DNA of 64,000 nucleotides from the NCBI GenBank assembly GCA_034231615.1, contig CM067298.1:29952127-30016126 (forward strand), given 5' to 3'. Positions 11,196 through 23,697 of the stretch are shown here, piece by piece (position 1 is the stretch's first letter; every line of letters begins with the position of its first letter). The DNA is from Meghimatium bilineatum (lineage: Eukaryota; Mollusca; Gastropoda; Stylommatophora; Philomycidae). A program made the translations under genes and the position numbers. The notes beneath the pieces are model-generated. The model was given only the letters and a program-made list of their open reading frames with translations, did not search any database and was not told where the DNA came from.

Positions 11196-11525
11196 CATTC
11201 TCAAACTCCCGCTGGGTCTCTCATGTAGCAGAACAGTAGCATGCTAGATTTCCAGCAAGATGTATTATAGAGAACGGATATGCGCTTTGTTGTTGTTTTA
11301 TTTGCGCAAATGGCACCGCACCAGTGGCGTAGCGAGAGGGGGGGCGGAGGTGCGGACCGCCCCGGACGGCATCATCGGGAGGGCGGCAAATTTATTTTCG
11401 TCCAGGCTTTCACAATCACTGACATATTTTTTAATGTAAAAAGGACGGAAAATTATGATTCCGCCCCGGGCGCCATTGACCCACGCTACGCCACTGCACC
11501 GCACATCCGACTTCGGTGGTCAATT
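11196..11525 (-). mobile_element. SINE family A interrupted by a hAT MITE
   Basis: The reverse of the family A SINE begins at about 11196 (TTCATTCTCAAACTCC) and continues to 11321, then resumes at 11505 (ATCCGACTTCGG). The gap is the MITE at 11322-11496. Further divergence makes this an older SINE copy. Confidence 0.75.
11322..11496. mobile_element. Non-autonomous hAT-type MITE, 175 bp
   Basis: Terminal inverted repeats CAGTGGCGTAGC and GCTACGCCACTG bound a 175-bp GC-rich element. An 8-bp direct repeat CACCGCAC flanks it (11314-11321 and 11497-11504), the size expected of hAT insertions. It has no coding capacity. Confidence 0.85.
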
Positions 11526-11529
11526 GGCG

Positions 11530-12190
11530 TAGAGTAATAATTAAATTAGTTGTATGCTTACAATGACATCACTTTGTAGGATATACAGGCAGACAAGTGA
11601 ATATGTACAAATGGCAATGTTTGTACTTTTGGTAGGAATGCATCAGATTCAGTCTTCATGTTATATACCGCAACCTTCAGTAATATTTTTTGTTTTGTTT
11701 CATAGGTCATAGAGCACTTCCATCATGCGTCGTATAGTTCATTGAATATATTGTTTAGACACCTAATATAAAAGTTATTACTCACTTTTAGCTTTACCTT
11801 TAACCTACAACCCTCAGTATGTATATTTGTATTAGTATGTATCCATTCTGCTGATGAAGCAGTTGAAAAGGCGTAGAGACTTGCCTTAATTTTACTTGGG
11901 TTTTCCTCACATTTACTCTGTTCCTCTCAACGAAGAGGCATGCTGTCTGTCGAGAGTGCCAACATAGAACTTAAGTCCGTAGCTTAAACTGATAATACCC
12001 AGGGTTAAAAAATCCCCTTTGTGAACAAGACTCCACGAACCGAATTCACATTCGGGACTCTTGATGTAGTAATATTACTTGGTACTGTTAGCTGGTATCT
12101 TTGGTATTCTCCCATGGATAAGGGGAGAAATTTTGTATGCTCTAGAAAAAATCCAAAGATAATATAATCAACATCTGACTGGCGGTGAAA
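11530..12190. other. Unassigned stretch
   Basis: AT-rich sequence with no recognised gene. A CTGATGAAGCAGTTGAAAAG motif at about 11851-11870 resembles a conserved motif seen around Penelope-like elements, but no associated coding sequence is present. Confidence 0.3.
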
Positions 12191-13620
12191 AAGGTACCGC
12201 ATTGCTTTCGTGCAAACCCAGGATCAGCAGATAAACCAATATTCTAAAGGTACCTCCTAGTGGTGCACACTGGAAACAGAAATACAGTGGCTCGTGCTGT
12301 GTTCCTTGCCAAAACTTTTATGGATTATGTCCGTGGATGTGAAAGGCTGCAGATATAATAATGATAATGCATTGCAAAATAAAAGCGATATCTCCAATAC
12401 CTTTGCGCCAACACATACATCAGCACTGTCGACAAAAGTGACGCATGGCGTTCTGTCTAGGTAGCCTCGCCCGTGTGAAGCAAGGCCTCGAGAGTGGAGC
12501 AAATAATAGCAACACTGTTTATCTTCCATGCATATCGTAAGAGGTGACCAAGGCAGTTATGGATGGAGTTGGCGGTCCCATCCCATATAGGGTCAGCGAC
12601 CCAAAGCCATGCTGAAGTCGGCTGTGTCAGACAGAAAGGCGCAGATATCACAACAATGCTGTAAACCATAATACAACGCTTTCCGTACTCCGGAAAGTTT
12701 GAGAACGAAGAAGAAGTCTCGGTAGCCGAAATGCAGATGCATTGGAAAGGGGCAATGTCGATGTCCAGATATGGACAGAAGTCATCACGAATATCGAGCG
12801 TCGTGGTCAAGTATCCACACGCGTAAAGATAACTTATTTGAGTACAATGCGCGGGCAGCATAGCGCCAGTGCCACGTGCATAAAATAGAATTGAGAAAAC
12901 GCTATATGGAAATCGGAACTAAAGTACTGTTCAGTATGAGAACAAGCCTCTAGTCCCCAATGCTCCTAAATGTATGCAGAGACTCATACTTGGTCGATGA
13001 TCCACAATGTCGAAGAATGATACCTGGACTAAGAGGGCAAACGAACCCGGACCCAATTCTAATGTCGAGTTTTTCCTATACCGGAGGCATGCTCATATAT
13101 GAGAATAAGTTCAGTATTCGATGGGCAAAGGGACAATACCTATAATTACGCGAGACATATTTACTGGTAGGGGAATACTTCGTGCGCCATAGACGTAGTC
13201 TACCCAAGCTTAATCCCTGATTATCATCTTCCTGGAGACTGCCACACAAGGACATGCTTTGGCCTGTAAAGACAAAGTACACAGTAAGTGATAAATCGTC
13301 AAGGCGTATAGTCGATACGCATCCATCGCCTGGCGACAGGAAGGAAGGCTGTCACGAGATAGGGAGGCTTGCCTAAATAAAATGCAAGCCGAAATCAAAT
13401 GTGATGGGCCGAAAGGTGCAAAATAACGCAGCTCTGCTGTGAAACTGGCAGCATACCGTGTTTTACGCAACCGTCGAAAATCACACGAACTTTCCTGTTA
13501 GTTATCAGAGAGAGAACGCAGAAGAAAAACATCTGACTGGGACTTTGAGTCTGCATACGTTTAGATGGCTGTTGGGTAAGATAGCGAAACCCTCCTAGGA
13601 ATGTCTCCTGTTCCATGATG
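12190..13620. repeat. Composite repeat (type 12/51 kb), single copy
   Basis: The block shares several segments in the same order with 50.4-51.7 kb: GTGCA-CTGGAAACAGAAATACAG near 12263-12290, GACACTGTCGAC-like sequence near 12427, and one copy of a unit of about 100 bp at 13044-13140 that is tandem at 50.95-51.26 kb. A family B SINE is embedded at 12480-12714. No coding frame is convincing. Confidence 0.5.
12480..12714 (+). mobile_element. SINE family B
   Basis: The unit carries GAGCAAATAATAGCAACACTG, the GGTCCCATCCCATATAGGG segment, GCTGAAGTCGG, AGAAAGGCGCAGATATC and ends in GAAGAAGAAG. It is about 100 bp longer at the 5' side than family A and shares its 3' half. Confidence 0.75.
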
Positions 13621-13995
13621 CTGGTTTCTAATTAAGAAGAACTGCTATTTGAATGTACTATATTTTTCACAAATATCTTACTTTTATAATGCTTACAGAA
13701 CATGTTGCTTTCATATGTTTCCAATAGAGCACCAAAAATGAATTTAAAAAACTGAGCAGTGATCAAAATGACAATTTTATGGTTGATTTTGATCTTGAGA
13801 AGTCACAGAAGGAGATGTGCAAGATTAACAGGAGGAGTAATATCAAAGAGTATGTTGCATATATGACATAACACATGTTTTTCACATATCACCATATTAC
13901 GCCAATTAATTAAGGTTTTCCGTGATAACAATTTTTTACTAAATATTTCACGTGTGCTTATGTATGCACACTATGTAAATAATTTTTGAGAGATT

Positions 13996-14154
<159 letters not shown>

Positions 14155-14229
14155 GTTTCTATGGGCGTGGTACCGATTTCTCTATAATGTGTGGCTCAGA
14201 GGGGAAGGGGTTTATTAAGCAAAAAACTG

Positions 14230-16450
14230 AATGTATAAGTAAACTAAAGTGGTCAGTTAGTTAGTAGTCGGATCATCATTACTGCAAACTGGACACGTCC
14301 ATAGTTGCTTCGGTCTCTCCGTGAGTGTATTCGCCATTACACTTCTGCTAACAGTAACGGTCCTCTATTGGTTGACCATCATCTTTCTGCGCCCTAAAAT
14401 GTTGACTTCTAGCATCCACACTAGTCTCACTTTCGCGTGCTATATCTCTTATGGAGTTCAAAACGTCAGTTCGATCCATTGTCCCATCGCCCTATGCCAC
14501 AATTGCGCATGACGCAAGTTGATCTGCTCTATCATTGCTTCGAACACCACAAGTTCCGTCACGAAAATAAATGTAACTACTTTCAACCTCGCCTTTCTCA
14601 AGGTCTCATTCCACTGTTCGCGAAAGAGACCCACTTATACCTTCTTAATCGTACTGATAGTCACTCACGATGCAGACCTGTGTTACCTTTTTTGTGCCTA
14701 CCCACTCAAATGTCCTGGTTACCGCCATAATCTTCATGGCCTACTCGTAGTCACAGCAAAGGCTCCACTCTTCTCCCTGATGTTTTACCTGTGCACTGAG
14801 CTGTGAAGCCCCATGCACTGCGAACATGTCTAATCACAATTCCATCAGTGTATATAATCACATCCCCTCTTTGGCATTTTCACTGACCAAAGCCTGCACC
14901 TCTTTCTCCACAGCTGTGGGATACCATTCTCTGCATTCAATGCTAAGTGTTATTACTACTCTCAAACAAGTTTCGAATTCTGTGAGTAGACTTATCCATT
15001 CTGCATCTATTGCTACATCTTGCAACCTGCACACGCATTGTACGACATCCTCAGCACGTCCCATCCACGATTTCTCTCTCTTAAGTTTGTTACTTTTAAC
15101 TTTTTGTATTTCGGAATGCAATGGTGGTCCTTATCTGCATGTATTTGAAGGTACATCTGTGCACGGCAATACTGTAATCTGTGCTCTGCTGTTGGACAGT
15201 CGAGTAGGTACCTCATATCTTTTGTTGATGTTTCTCTTGTGCACCTAAAAAAGGGATACGCATTGTTGAATTCTGGATTCTATCCTGGCTAAGAGTCAGA
15301 ATTGCCAGTGTATATTTCATCACAGCCACCACCAAACCCTTACAAGAAATAACAACCTCTGCTAACACTGCGCAGCAACCATAACCTTCATTACCCTTAT
15401 GATAACGTGGTCAACATGTTCCCTGGAACTCAGACTTCTGTCAAAAACACACACAGGTCTCTCATTGTTCTAGTTCTTTCTAAACTGTTCCCGGTCAACG
15501 AAACATGTGGCACGGGTGTCTTTACATTGTGATTGTTCAAGGAAAACCAATTCACGAATGCCGTAGAAGGATTTACCACTTCTCCCGTACCTCTACATCA
15601 ATTCATCAGTCTGCCCAGCTTCCCCTTTAGTTCGACGACGCACTCTTCTCGATTTCTGCCCTGCCTATACACCAGGATATCATCGCCATACTACATGTTC
15701 GACAAGCATCTGCTATTTGGTTGCTAGTGATATGTACTGTGTATACATTGGAAAGTACAGGAGATAGAGGCGATCACTGTGGCAGACCCGGGCTAATAAC
15801 CATTAGTGCCGATGCCCAGTTACCACACTTAAGAGCTACTATCCTATGCAGCAGTGCCGCACCAACCCACTGCAAGTCAAAAGGATGAACTGCAAGATTT
15901 AACAGTTGGTTCATCAAGACATCCAAGGAACCCTATTGTAAGCATCCTCAAGATCTATTGAGACCCCACATGTCCTCAAATCGCCCGAATCGAACCCATG
16001 ACACGATACCTTCCAGGTCACAATTTTCCCTAAAAGCTTGCCTACCGTATTCTGCATTGTTATTACTCTGTAGCCGTGTATCCTGGTGTGATCTCTGCCA
16101 GGTTTGGGTAGTGGGACTAAGTAGCCATGCAACCAGTCTTATATTACTGTGCCCTTTAAAAGGCTGTTAATTAAAATGTCTGCCAACTCTCCCAACTCCT
16201 CATCCGTTCTTCAACTAATGTCATCGTATCTAATGACATCTGGTCCAGGTGCTGTGTTATTTGTAATTTTAATTGCCTTCCTAATTTCGTCATCTGTAAT
16301 AATCATATTTTTCCATGCTTTAGTTCTTACACATGTCTGTAATATTTTTCCTGATTTCTTGGTATGCCTTCACGTTTCTCTGATCAATTTGTGCTGTTAA
16401 GCGTATCAGCAACGCCGCATCATTTTTTTTCGTCCGTCTTCTGCCAGGCC
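14230..16450 (-). mobile_element. RNase H-encoding LINE ORF2, degenerate (copy 3)
   Basis: On the reverse strand, 16150-16300 gives a PDVIRYDD-like block, 15914-16132 gives YLVPLPKPGRDHTRIHGYR and VSIDLEDAYNRVPW with a deletion between them, 14858-15216 gives the post-RT region, and 14262-14600 gives the RNase H end (NDRADQLA-type) and LWTCPVC. The 3' part is closer to the 5.6-6.2 kb copy than to the 7.6 kb copy. Many stops and frameshifts make it a dead copy. Confidence 0.8.
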
Positions 16451-16562
16451 GTATCAGCACTCTTGAAATCAACAATAGTCAAATCACAAATATACACTTG
16501 TTTTGGAACAAGAAGAGCAACATATTGAATGTGATAGGAGTGACAGAAACATATAACCTACT

Positions 16563-16830
16563 TCTATGTTGATTCTCAAACTCCTGTAGATTAGCAGGAT
16601 GTAGAGTACATAACGGAATATGTTGTGTAAACGGAATGGTTTACAACTTAGCTGCGATAGTTATTCCTTTCTGCCTGACACATCTGATTTTAGCCTGACT
16701 TCTGGGTCACTTTGATTCTCTAAGGGATGGGACAGCCAACATCACCCTCAAAACCTCTTTAGTCGTATCCTTACATGCGTGGCAGGCACCAGTATTGCTA
16801 TTATTTGCTTCCTTTTCGATCCCCATCAAT
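16563..16830 (-). mobile_element. SINE family B
   Basis: The reverse complement shows the family B body: GATGGGACAGCC segment, GACACATC/TGTGTCAGG motif and GCAGGAGTTTGAGAA near the 3' end. The (GAA)n tail is eroded. Sequence to about 17100 resembles segments of the 12/51 kb composite repeat and of 43.93-44.1 kb. Confidence 0.6.
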
Positions 16831-17383
16831 ATATGGGCGATATAACTAACAGCTAAGTACTCACTAAGCCAGGATTTCCAAAGCGTGTACACTGTTCTCT
16901 CTTGAGTAGTTAACCACTAATCAAGATCCTAAAAACACCTACTTGCAATGCATCTCAGAAATTGGCACATTCGAGGTTCTCACAAATTGCTTGACTAATG
17001 CTTTAGGAATTGAACAAAGGCTGTCGTAGCTGCACATGGAAAGAGAATTGATTGCGACCAGACAACAGCACTTAAGATTTTAGTCAACGCATTCTGCGAC
17101 CTGCTGTACCGGATCCCAAAACATATTGCTAGGAACGCCCAGGTGTTAGGCTGCAGGTGCCAAAGTAGTTCGGTGTCCTGTGTATTCAGTGAAACTCCAC
17201 CATGGGGGAATTTTCGTGTTTTTAATGTTTTCTTTGCTTATTTATATAGTTTTCTTCTCTCAAAAATGAAATTTATCCCCGATAGGCATATTGTAATAGA
17301 AATAAGAAAGAAAAGATATCTTTCATTCATGAGTGTTTGTCTTTCACACTGACTGACAACTGTGTTATGCACTTCATTTTCAG

Positions 17384-17600
17384 GACCAAAAAACATCAGT
17401 TGTATGATGACAAAGGAGTGCTTTTGGAAACACATTTAGATCTCTGTGACTGTCTGGAGAAACTCTGCCCAGGATGTCACTTACCATGCCAACGCTGTGG
17501 CTCACTCAAATGTGGCACCGACTGCAGATGCCATCGTAAATTCACAATTGACTCGATCGAAGTGGAAGGAACGTATATTATTTTTACTGTCCCCATATAA
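17384..17600 (+). CDS. ARL14 effector protein-like terminal exon, copy 2
   Basis: Same 217-bp length, acceptor and entry frame as 2953-3169, ending TAA at 17598-17600. It encodes the same Cys-rich block, with CRCHRKF where copy 1 has CRCSRKF. The 199 bp from 17320 to 17518, covering 64 bp of intron and 135 bp of exon, are identical to 2889-3087. The remaining 81 exon bases differ at about 19 positions. The 3' flanks are recognisably related but diverged. Upstream exons were not found. Two paralogous genes with recent gene conversion is one explanation; a pseudogene copy is another. Confidence 0.7.
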
Positions 17601-18780
17601 TGGAAAATTATAGTTTTCGCAATGTTTTAGTTGTCTTAGGGACGATTTTGTGTTTATTTTAATCGAAGATTTTTAGTAACCAATTGTGATAGATCGTTCA
17701 TTTCAGTATTAATTGATTTTGTTTGTATTGTTTTATAGTATTCTCTCTTTTAATGGATTGTTTATTTAAATTATAATTAATTAAACAGTGTTAAATATAC
17801 CACTCGTGTTGTATTTGTAATAATTGTGTATAATTTTACTATGATTTATTCAGCTGTTACTTGATAGTCTACCAGGGCTGTAGATAAGTCTTTGGACAGC
17901 ATTGGAGTTTGGTTTCCTAATTCCCCCCCCCCCCCCCCAGCTTGGAAGTGATAGATAGATCTTTTTATTCTACTTTCACATTTGTCGTCATGCTAGGTCC
18001 AAGACAATCTTTATATCTCAGAAAGGGATATCGGATTCATGGATTTTACAACAATTTTGGGTATATTTCCACAATCCACCAGCAAAGTAGACCATTTAAT
18101 TGTTAGATCACTTTCGTGTCTTGGTATAATTATATAAGTTACTGTAGTTCTCTCAAGGTTGTGTCTCTATATTCGCGAACACGACTTTCATCTGTAATTT
18201 ATACTTGTCAATGACAACACCATTTGCATGACCGTTTGACGCAACCGCAGAGAACACACAAAGATGAAAATAATACAATATCAAGCTTTGCATAAGGATT
18301 TGGGAGAAGTAGGCCTACCAATTTGTTTTACCTATGGCCAGATGTCTCATTGGCGCAAGTATTGTACACAAATTAAATGCAGAATCAAAAGTCAGATAAT
18401 TACGAATAGGCCTATTTAGAAATCTGACAGATTAAGTTGGTTAAGTTTGAATGCAAATGAACAGTCCACCAAAGATCTATGAAAGATTAGTAATACCACG
18501 CATTCATAGTTTGATTGAACAACTTGGTCGTCTGCTGGACATAAACGTCTCCAGAATTTGGATAAAGTACAAACAAGCATTTAGCCAAATACGTACGAGT
18601 AAGTTATGTAGATTACTCCAATATTGAAGATGCAGAAAGTCACTTTCTTACAGCCATTGACACGCACAAGAGATACAGGAAGAGACATAAAATTGAGCAA
18701 TGAACTACAAAATTTGGTCAGTTATTTATCGATTTATTTTTGAGTTTAGTACCCTTTTGGACTTAGTTTCGAACATTATA
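17601..18780. other. Non-coding stretch after ARL14EP-like exon
   Basis: The first 100 bp or so match the sequence after the other copy with divergence (probable 3' UTR). A poly-C run is at about 17925-17938. No gene was recognised in the remainder. Confidence 0.4.
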
Positions 18781-19330
18781 TATGGTCATGTTGTTTTCCT
18801 CACATAACTGTATAAGCCATCTTTCCTCTGTCATTTCTTGTCCCTAGTCCAAATTGTCCTACAATGTTCTTGTGTCTTCCTTTCCCTATTTTTTCCATTC
18901 ATGACTCCCATGACTATTAGAATGTCTGTTGATTTTACTGGCTTGAGTAGTTTTTGTAGGTCTTTGTAGTCATTTTCTCTTTCTTCTTCAGTGTAATCTG
19001 TAGCTAATGCTATGTTTGTACAATAGCCAGATCAAAAGGTTTTGATTTAATCTTTAGCATCATCTTTCTGTCGTTATATGTCCAGTACCCGCTGATGTAT
19101 TTTTCTATTTATTTCTTGATCAGTATTCCTACCCCCCCCCTCTTATGGCAATCTCCTCCTGAATGTATACAACTAAAATTTTCTTTTCTTGTGTACCCAG
19201 CATCTTTCCATCTCGTCTCTGCTACTCCTAGAATATCTACATTTAGTGCTTCTGCCTCTAATATTAAGTTTTCTAGCGCCACTGACTGGTGTAGTATCCT
19301 AACATTCCATATTGTATGCATATATTAACA
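18780..19330 (-). mobile_element. LINE endonuclease domain fragment
   Basis: The frame 19321-19109 reads EALNVDILGVAETRWKDAG and GGVGILI, the N-terminal block of an apurinic-like endonuclease of RTE/CR1-like LINEs. Downstream sequence toward 18780 reads as the later endonuclease part with stops (MGVMNGK and a GTRN-like motif). No reverse transcriptase adjoins it. Confidence 0.75.
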
Positions 19331-20080
19331 ATCCGAGGTGAAAACACACACCCATGGTGTACACAAGTTGTTGATACAAAAACGTTAGTACATCATCGCC
19401 CCGTAGCATATCCTTGACAGGATGTAGCAATCATTACAATCTTTTAAAACTCCTGACGATCTTCAGCTAAACTTCCAGCGTCTGTCGTGATCAGGTGGTC
19501 TTTGAAATCGTGTGTCTATCGTATCCAGTCAGTTCAACTGTTGTTTGTACTTCACAATGGCACTTTATACATATAGTTCTAATATTATCTTCGTACTTGT
19601 TTGTTCTCAAACTCCTGCAGATTAGCAGGACGTATTCCGGATAACGAAATGTTTCGTATCATTGTTAACAGTTTAACAGCGACATCTGCACCTGACACAT
19701 CAGATTTCATTGCTGCCGCCACAAAGCGTACGCAAGATGACCAATGAACAGTAGGTTCAGACCAGATTACTGATTCAGCACGTATGCCTTACTAGAGACG
19801 GATTTCGATTTTAATTATTAATAGTCTTTATCATATCAGCTGATTTAACCTCATTGAATAAATACATTAACGGGCCATTAGTACGTCAAGTGATCTAATT
19901 GAACTAAAGTGGTAGTATCATAGGTCATTCCCCTATCTCTCTTTGATAGAGGTCACCAACTTTTACCGCATTCTATTATTTGGGATTGACAGTTTTTGTC
20001 TTATTATTTCGTGTCATGTTTGTCTTTCCAACTAGCTTTGTGTTTTCTATGTTGCTTTTTTCCACTTCATTGTTGAATTT
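19330..20080. repeat. SINE-derived and unassigned sequence
   Basis: A truncated, reverse-oriented family B SINE 3' half lies at about 19607-19745. The rest is unassigned. Confidence 0.45.
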
Positions 20081-20242
20081 CTTCTTCTTCTTCAGCGTTC
20101 ATTCTCAAACTCCCACTGGATTTCTCTTGTAACAGGACAATGATCCTACAAGATTTCCAGTTGAATGTAGTCCAGAGAATGGAAATGCGTTGTGTTGCCG
20201 TTTTATTTGCGCCAATGGCCCAACACATCCGTCTTCGGCGGA
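20081..20242 (-). mobile_element. SINE family A with 12-bp target duplication
   Basis: Reverse-oriented (CTTCTTCTTCTTC at the left, CGTCTTCGGCGG at the right). ATTGTTGAATTT flanks it at 20069-20080 and 20243-20254. It is very similar to the 2062-2222 copy, indicating recent spread. Confidence 0.88.
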
Positions 20243-20469
20243 ATTGTTGAATTTAACTTTAATGAATAATTAAATTCAGTGATTCTTATCAAAGTACCAA
20301 CGACATATTACATCTTCAGTAGCTGCTGGAAATATCGGCGTCTGTAACAGAGAAAGTCTACACAAGTCTCACAATCCCAACACATCCGATATAGATTTAA
20401 GGAAAATTGAGATAGGCTGTTCACTTTGCATTGACCATGCTACTTGTACGTTAAAGTAAAGTTATTTTT

Positions 20470-20740
20470 CTTCTGAGTTCTTTCTCAAACTCCTGCTCGT
20501 TAGCAGTATGTAGTCTAAAGGACGAATGAGATTTTACATGATTTACAACTTAGCTGCACACACCGGCATGACATGTCCAACTTCAGAATGGTTTTTTGGT
20601 CACTTTGACCTGTAGGATGGAACAGCCAACTTCATCCCACATCTCTTTAGTAGCCTCTAGCATCACATATGGTAGGTCATCGTATTACTATTTTTCGTTG
20701 TTCTTTCAGACCCCGGCATCACAAGAGCATCCAAGTGAGG
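20470..20740 (-). mobile_element. SINE family B
   Basis: Reverse complement of the family B body, from TTCTCAAACTCCTGC to the AACATCTCTTTAG-type segment, moderately diverged. Confidence 0.6.
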
Positions 20741-20859
20741 TCTAAATATCTAGAACTGCAATTGAAAGGTCCTGTTATATTGAGGGCATGCTTCATAATT
20801 ATTTAACTCACAAAGTAATGTATAATTTACTTTGACTATATAGTAGGATTTTTCTCCAA

Positions 20860-21350
20860 GTTAAAAATATTATAAACACTTGCCACATTATTATATATAG
20901 TGATTCTATAAGCGCTTGTCGGGTCCGATCATCCGAGAAGTACGACTTAATGGCCGTGACAATAATATGATGGACACCCCGATGACCCGTGCCATTCAAA
21001 TGGTCAGAAACAATGGTATCAGTCTAGTTTTTAGACTGTACAGATGTTCATGGAATCGGGTTGCGAGCCACCTTCCAGTCTCACCTATGTACGTCACGGT
21101 GCAACACCTGCAGATGATATCATAAATAAAACTAAGTCGTGATTTTCTGATGACTGGATCCGACAGGTGCTTGAGAATCGTTGAACCCTTTGGTATCAAT
21201 GCCCGGAAGTCCTACGGATGATATCCTGTTGTTCCGTAATTCTTCTGTTTGTTTTGTTTCATCTATATTGGGGTCTGTTTTGTCTATTTTCTGTTCGTGT
21301 TGTTTTACCTCTGACCTTCTAATTTTTATATCCATATTCAGCTCTGTCAT
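20860..21350 (-). mobile_element. Penelope-like element, GIY-YIG domain fragment
   Basis: The frame 21199-20996 reads STILKHLSDPV, then a CRCC pair and TYIGETGRWLATRFHEH, the GIY-YIG endonuclease core typical of Penelope-like retroelements. A frameshift later, 20999-20880 continues with GTGHRGVHHIIVTAIKSYF, the second GIY-YIG block. The upstream frame 21350-21132 is low-complexity linker. No reverse transcriptase was found, so the copy is truncated. Confidence 0.75.
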
Positions 21351-22440
21351 GTGAACGTCAATATTGCAGTTATTACTCTCCGTATTATGTTGTGAATGTG
21401 TTCTTGATTAATACCTTTTGGTGAAAACGTCGATTTGTGTGTGTTATTATGTATGTTTCTAGTGATTAGCAAAACTTCATTACCCTGTTCCAAGTTTTGT
21501 CTGCGTTAAAGGGTTGTCTCTGCATTTCGAGCTGATAGAGGTGTTGTGCATATTGCAACATCAATGTAGAGCAGTGTAGAGCTTTCAAACTGGTGCTCGC
21601 GAGCACCATGGTGATCTCGTAATGACATATGATATTTGTACCAATCGAATTAAAAAGTGCTCGCTAGCACACGTATCAAGAGCCACCCCCCCCCCCCTTA
21701 CATTTCAAATGTTCTGTGACATGATTATGAGGAAAGTAACGGGGAATGGAATGTAATAAAATTGGTTGTATAGAAGTTTTCACAGAGATCAAAGACAGTA
21801 AAGATCTATGTAGAAAATGTGAAGACGTCTTCATTCGTTACGCGTGTCATTATTGTCGTGTTTTTCGTTAGTCGCTATGTATATACTTGGAGGCGCAAGC
21901 CAAAAAAGCCAAGGTTGACAAACGAGATGAACTAAAATGATAAAAATCAATCTTTCAGGTTATGTCTACTTTCTGTATACAGGTCTTTACCGGAGGCCGG
22001 TCATTGTTATCAAAATCACTTTTTTAAAATTTTCTTTTCCAACTATTTTATGTTATGGTGCTCTCACACTCAGTATCACAAGTGGGCTGTGCTCGTCGTC
22101 TCAAAAGGTTGAGAGCCACCGATGTAGAGAATCAGACTGCAATGGGTTCCAAAACTGTGGGATATAAGGGAATGAGAGGGCTGATCTACTTGCCAAGGAG
22201 AGTGTTAACATGCAACAACATGATGTGCCAATCAACTATAACACATACACCCAAAGTCGAGATTGAGGTACAGAGAAAGCCAAGCCTATCTTCACATTAT
22301 TACAATAGATACATATCTTGGACGCTGTGGTTTCAATGAACCCCAAGCTACATTATATTTATATTGATGGTAAAAAAAGCTCTGATATAACTAAATCGGA
22401 CTAACGTTGGCAGTTGATTGTAACATAAATCACCTTACGC
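21350..22440. other. Unassigned stretch with hAT-like end motifs
   Basis: Motifs such as CAAACTGGTGCTCGCGAGC (21590-21608) and AAAAGGTTGAGAGCC (22102-22117) resemble ends of hAT elements, with poly-C near 21690. No complete element or transposase was recognised. Confidence 0.3.
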
Positions 22441-22680
22441 TGATAGTTGATAGTACTGTACCTCACTTTAAGTTAATAGTAACGTACCTCACTTTACGTT
22501 GATAGTAGCGTATTTCACCTTAAGTTGATAGTAACGTACCTCACTTTAAGTTGATAGTAACGTTCCTCACCTTAAGTTTACAGTTGATAGCAGCGTACCT
22601 CATCTTTAGTTGACAGTTGATAGCAGCGTACCTCACTTTGAGTTGACAGTTGATAGTAGCATACCTCACCTTAAGAGGTA
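22440..22680. repeat. Minisatellite, about 30-bp unit
   Basis: Around eight imperfect copies of a GTTGATAGTAACGTACCTCA-type unit. Later copies are lengthened by a GTTGACA insert. Confidence 0.8.
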
Positions 22681-22744
22681 TTTAAGTACTACAAAAAATG
22701 TCTTCACGGAGACCATGTGCTAAACGGACAAGAACAGGCCATCG

Positions 22745-23205
22745 TAATTCATGAGACTAACGGGAATTGAACCAGTCCGTTCAATGGTACCAAATCGCCT
22801 AGCAACTATTGCACACGCGTTCTGCCGTACTTGACTAACCGCATCTAAAAAAAAAAGATGCGATTTTGTCAAGACATTCAAACCGTGCACTCAAAGTCAC
22901 CAGAACGGACCAATCGAGACAAGGACTATTACAACAACAACAAACATCCCGTACAGATATTGAAATATCCTCAGTAACAACAAACATATAACATATAATA
23001 TCCATATTAGTTATACAAGGGCCGATATGTCTTCTTGTAAACATGGATAACATATATAGACAATATAATTTTGCTTCAAATAATTGTTCATACAAGTAAA
23101 TTTAAGTAGGAAGCCAGAGGACAATTTAAAAATTCTTGAGACTAACGTGAAATGAACCAGTCCGTTCAACGGCACCAAATCGCCTAGCAACTATTGCACA
23201 TGCGT
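22745..23205 (-). repeat. tRNA-like repeat, tandem copies
   Basis: Reverse-strand copy of the 10.4-11.2 kb repeat. The segment ACGGGAATTGAACCAGTCCG recurs about 390 bp later at 23142-23200 with small changes, so the unit is arranged head to tail here. On the reverse strand it shows the B-box-like GGTTCAATTCCC. Confidence 0.65.
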
Positions 23206-23695
23206 TCATCGTAAATCAACTCAGAACCGGACACAATAGATTAAGCAGCCATATGTACACAAAATTGTAATTGATAACTGCGCAAAATGTACGTGTAGTC
23301 AAACGAACCAAACTTCCTGTACCATTCGTTATACAACCTATTTGATTGTTTAATGTTTATTTTGATCGCCAGTAATTTGAGCATTGAAGATGTAGTTTCC
23401 TCTGCGCAATGGCGTTTCCTCTGCGCAATGGCGTTTCCTCCAGTTATTTTTCCTTCCATACCCAATGAAAAGCTCCCGCAGAGCACAGAGTAGTGACCAT
23501 AATGTCTTTCTCAAGAAAATTACAGACAGAGAGCAAACGATATATATATATAGTAGTGATACCACAAATGGATTAAACTACATACATTTTACAACAAAAT
23601 AATCAATGGTAACAATGACGTACGTACACGAATACCTCATGTACTATCATAGAGACGTAAATTAGAACATAGAGACTGAGAACGAAATAAAACAA
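23205..23695. other. Unassigned stretch
   Basis: Contains a short duplicated segment (GCGCAATGGCGTTTCCTC, twice near 23405-23440). No gene or recognised element. Confidence 0.3.
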
Positions 23696-23697
23696 CT

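Noticed and set aside
11845..11890. Hammerhead ribozyme core (CTGATGA then GAAA)
   Set aside because: The segment between the motifs is too short and not self-complementary, so stem II cannot form.
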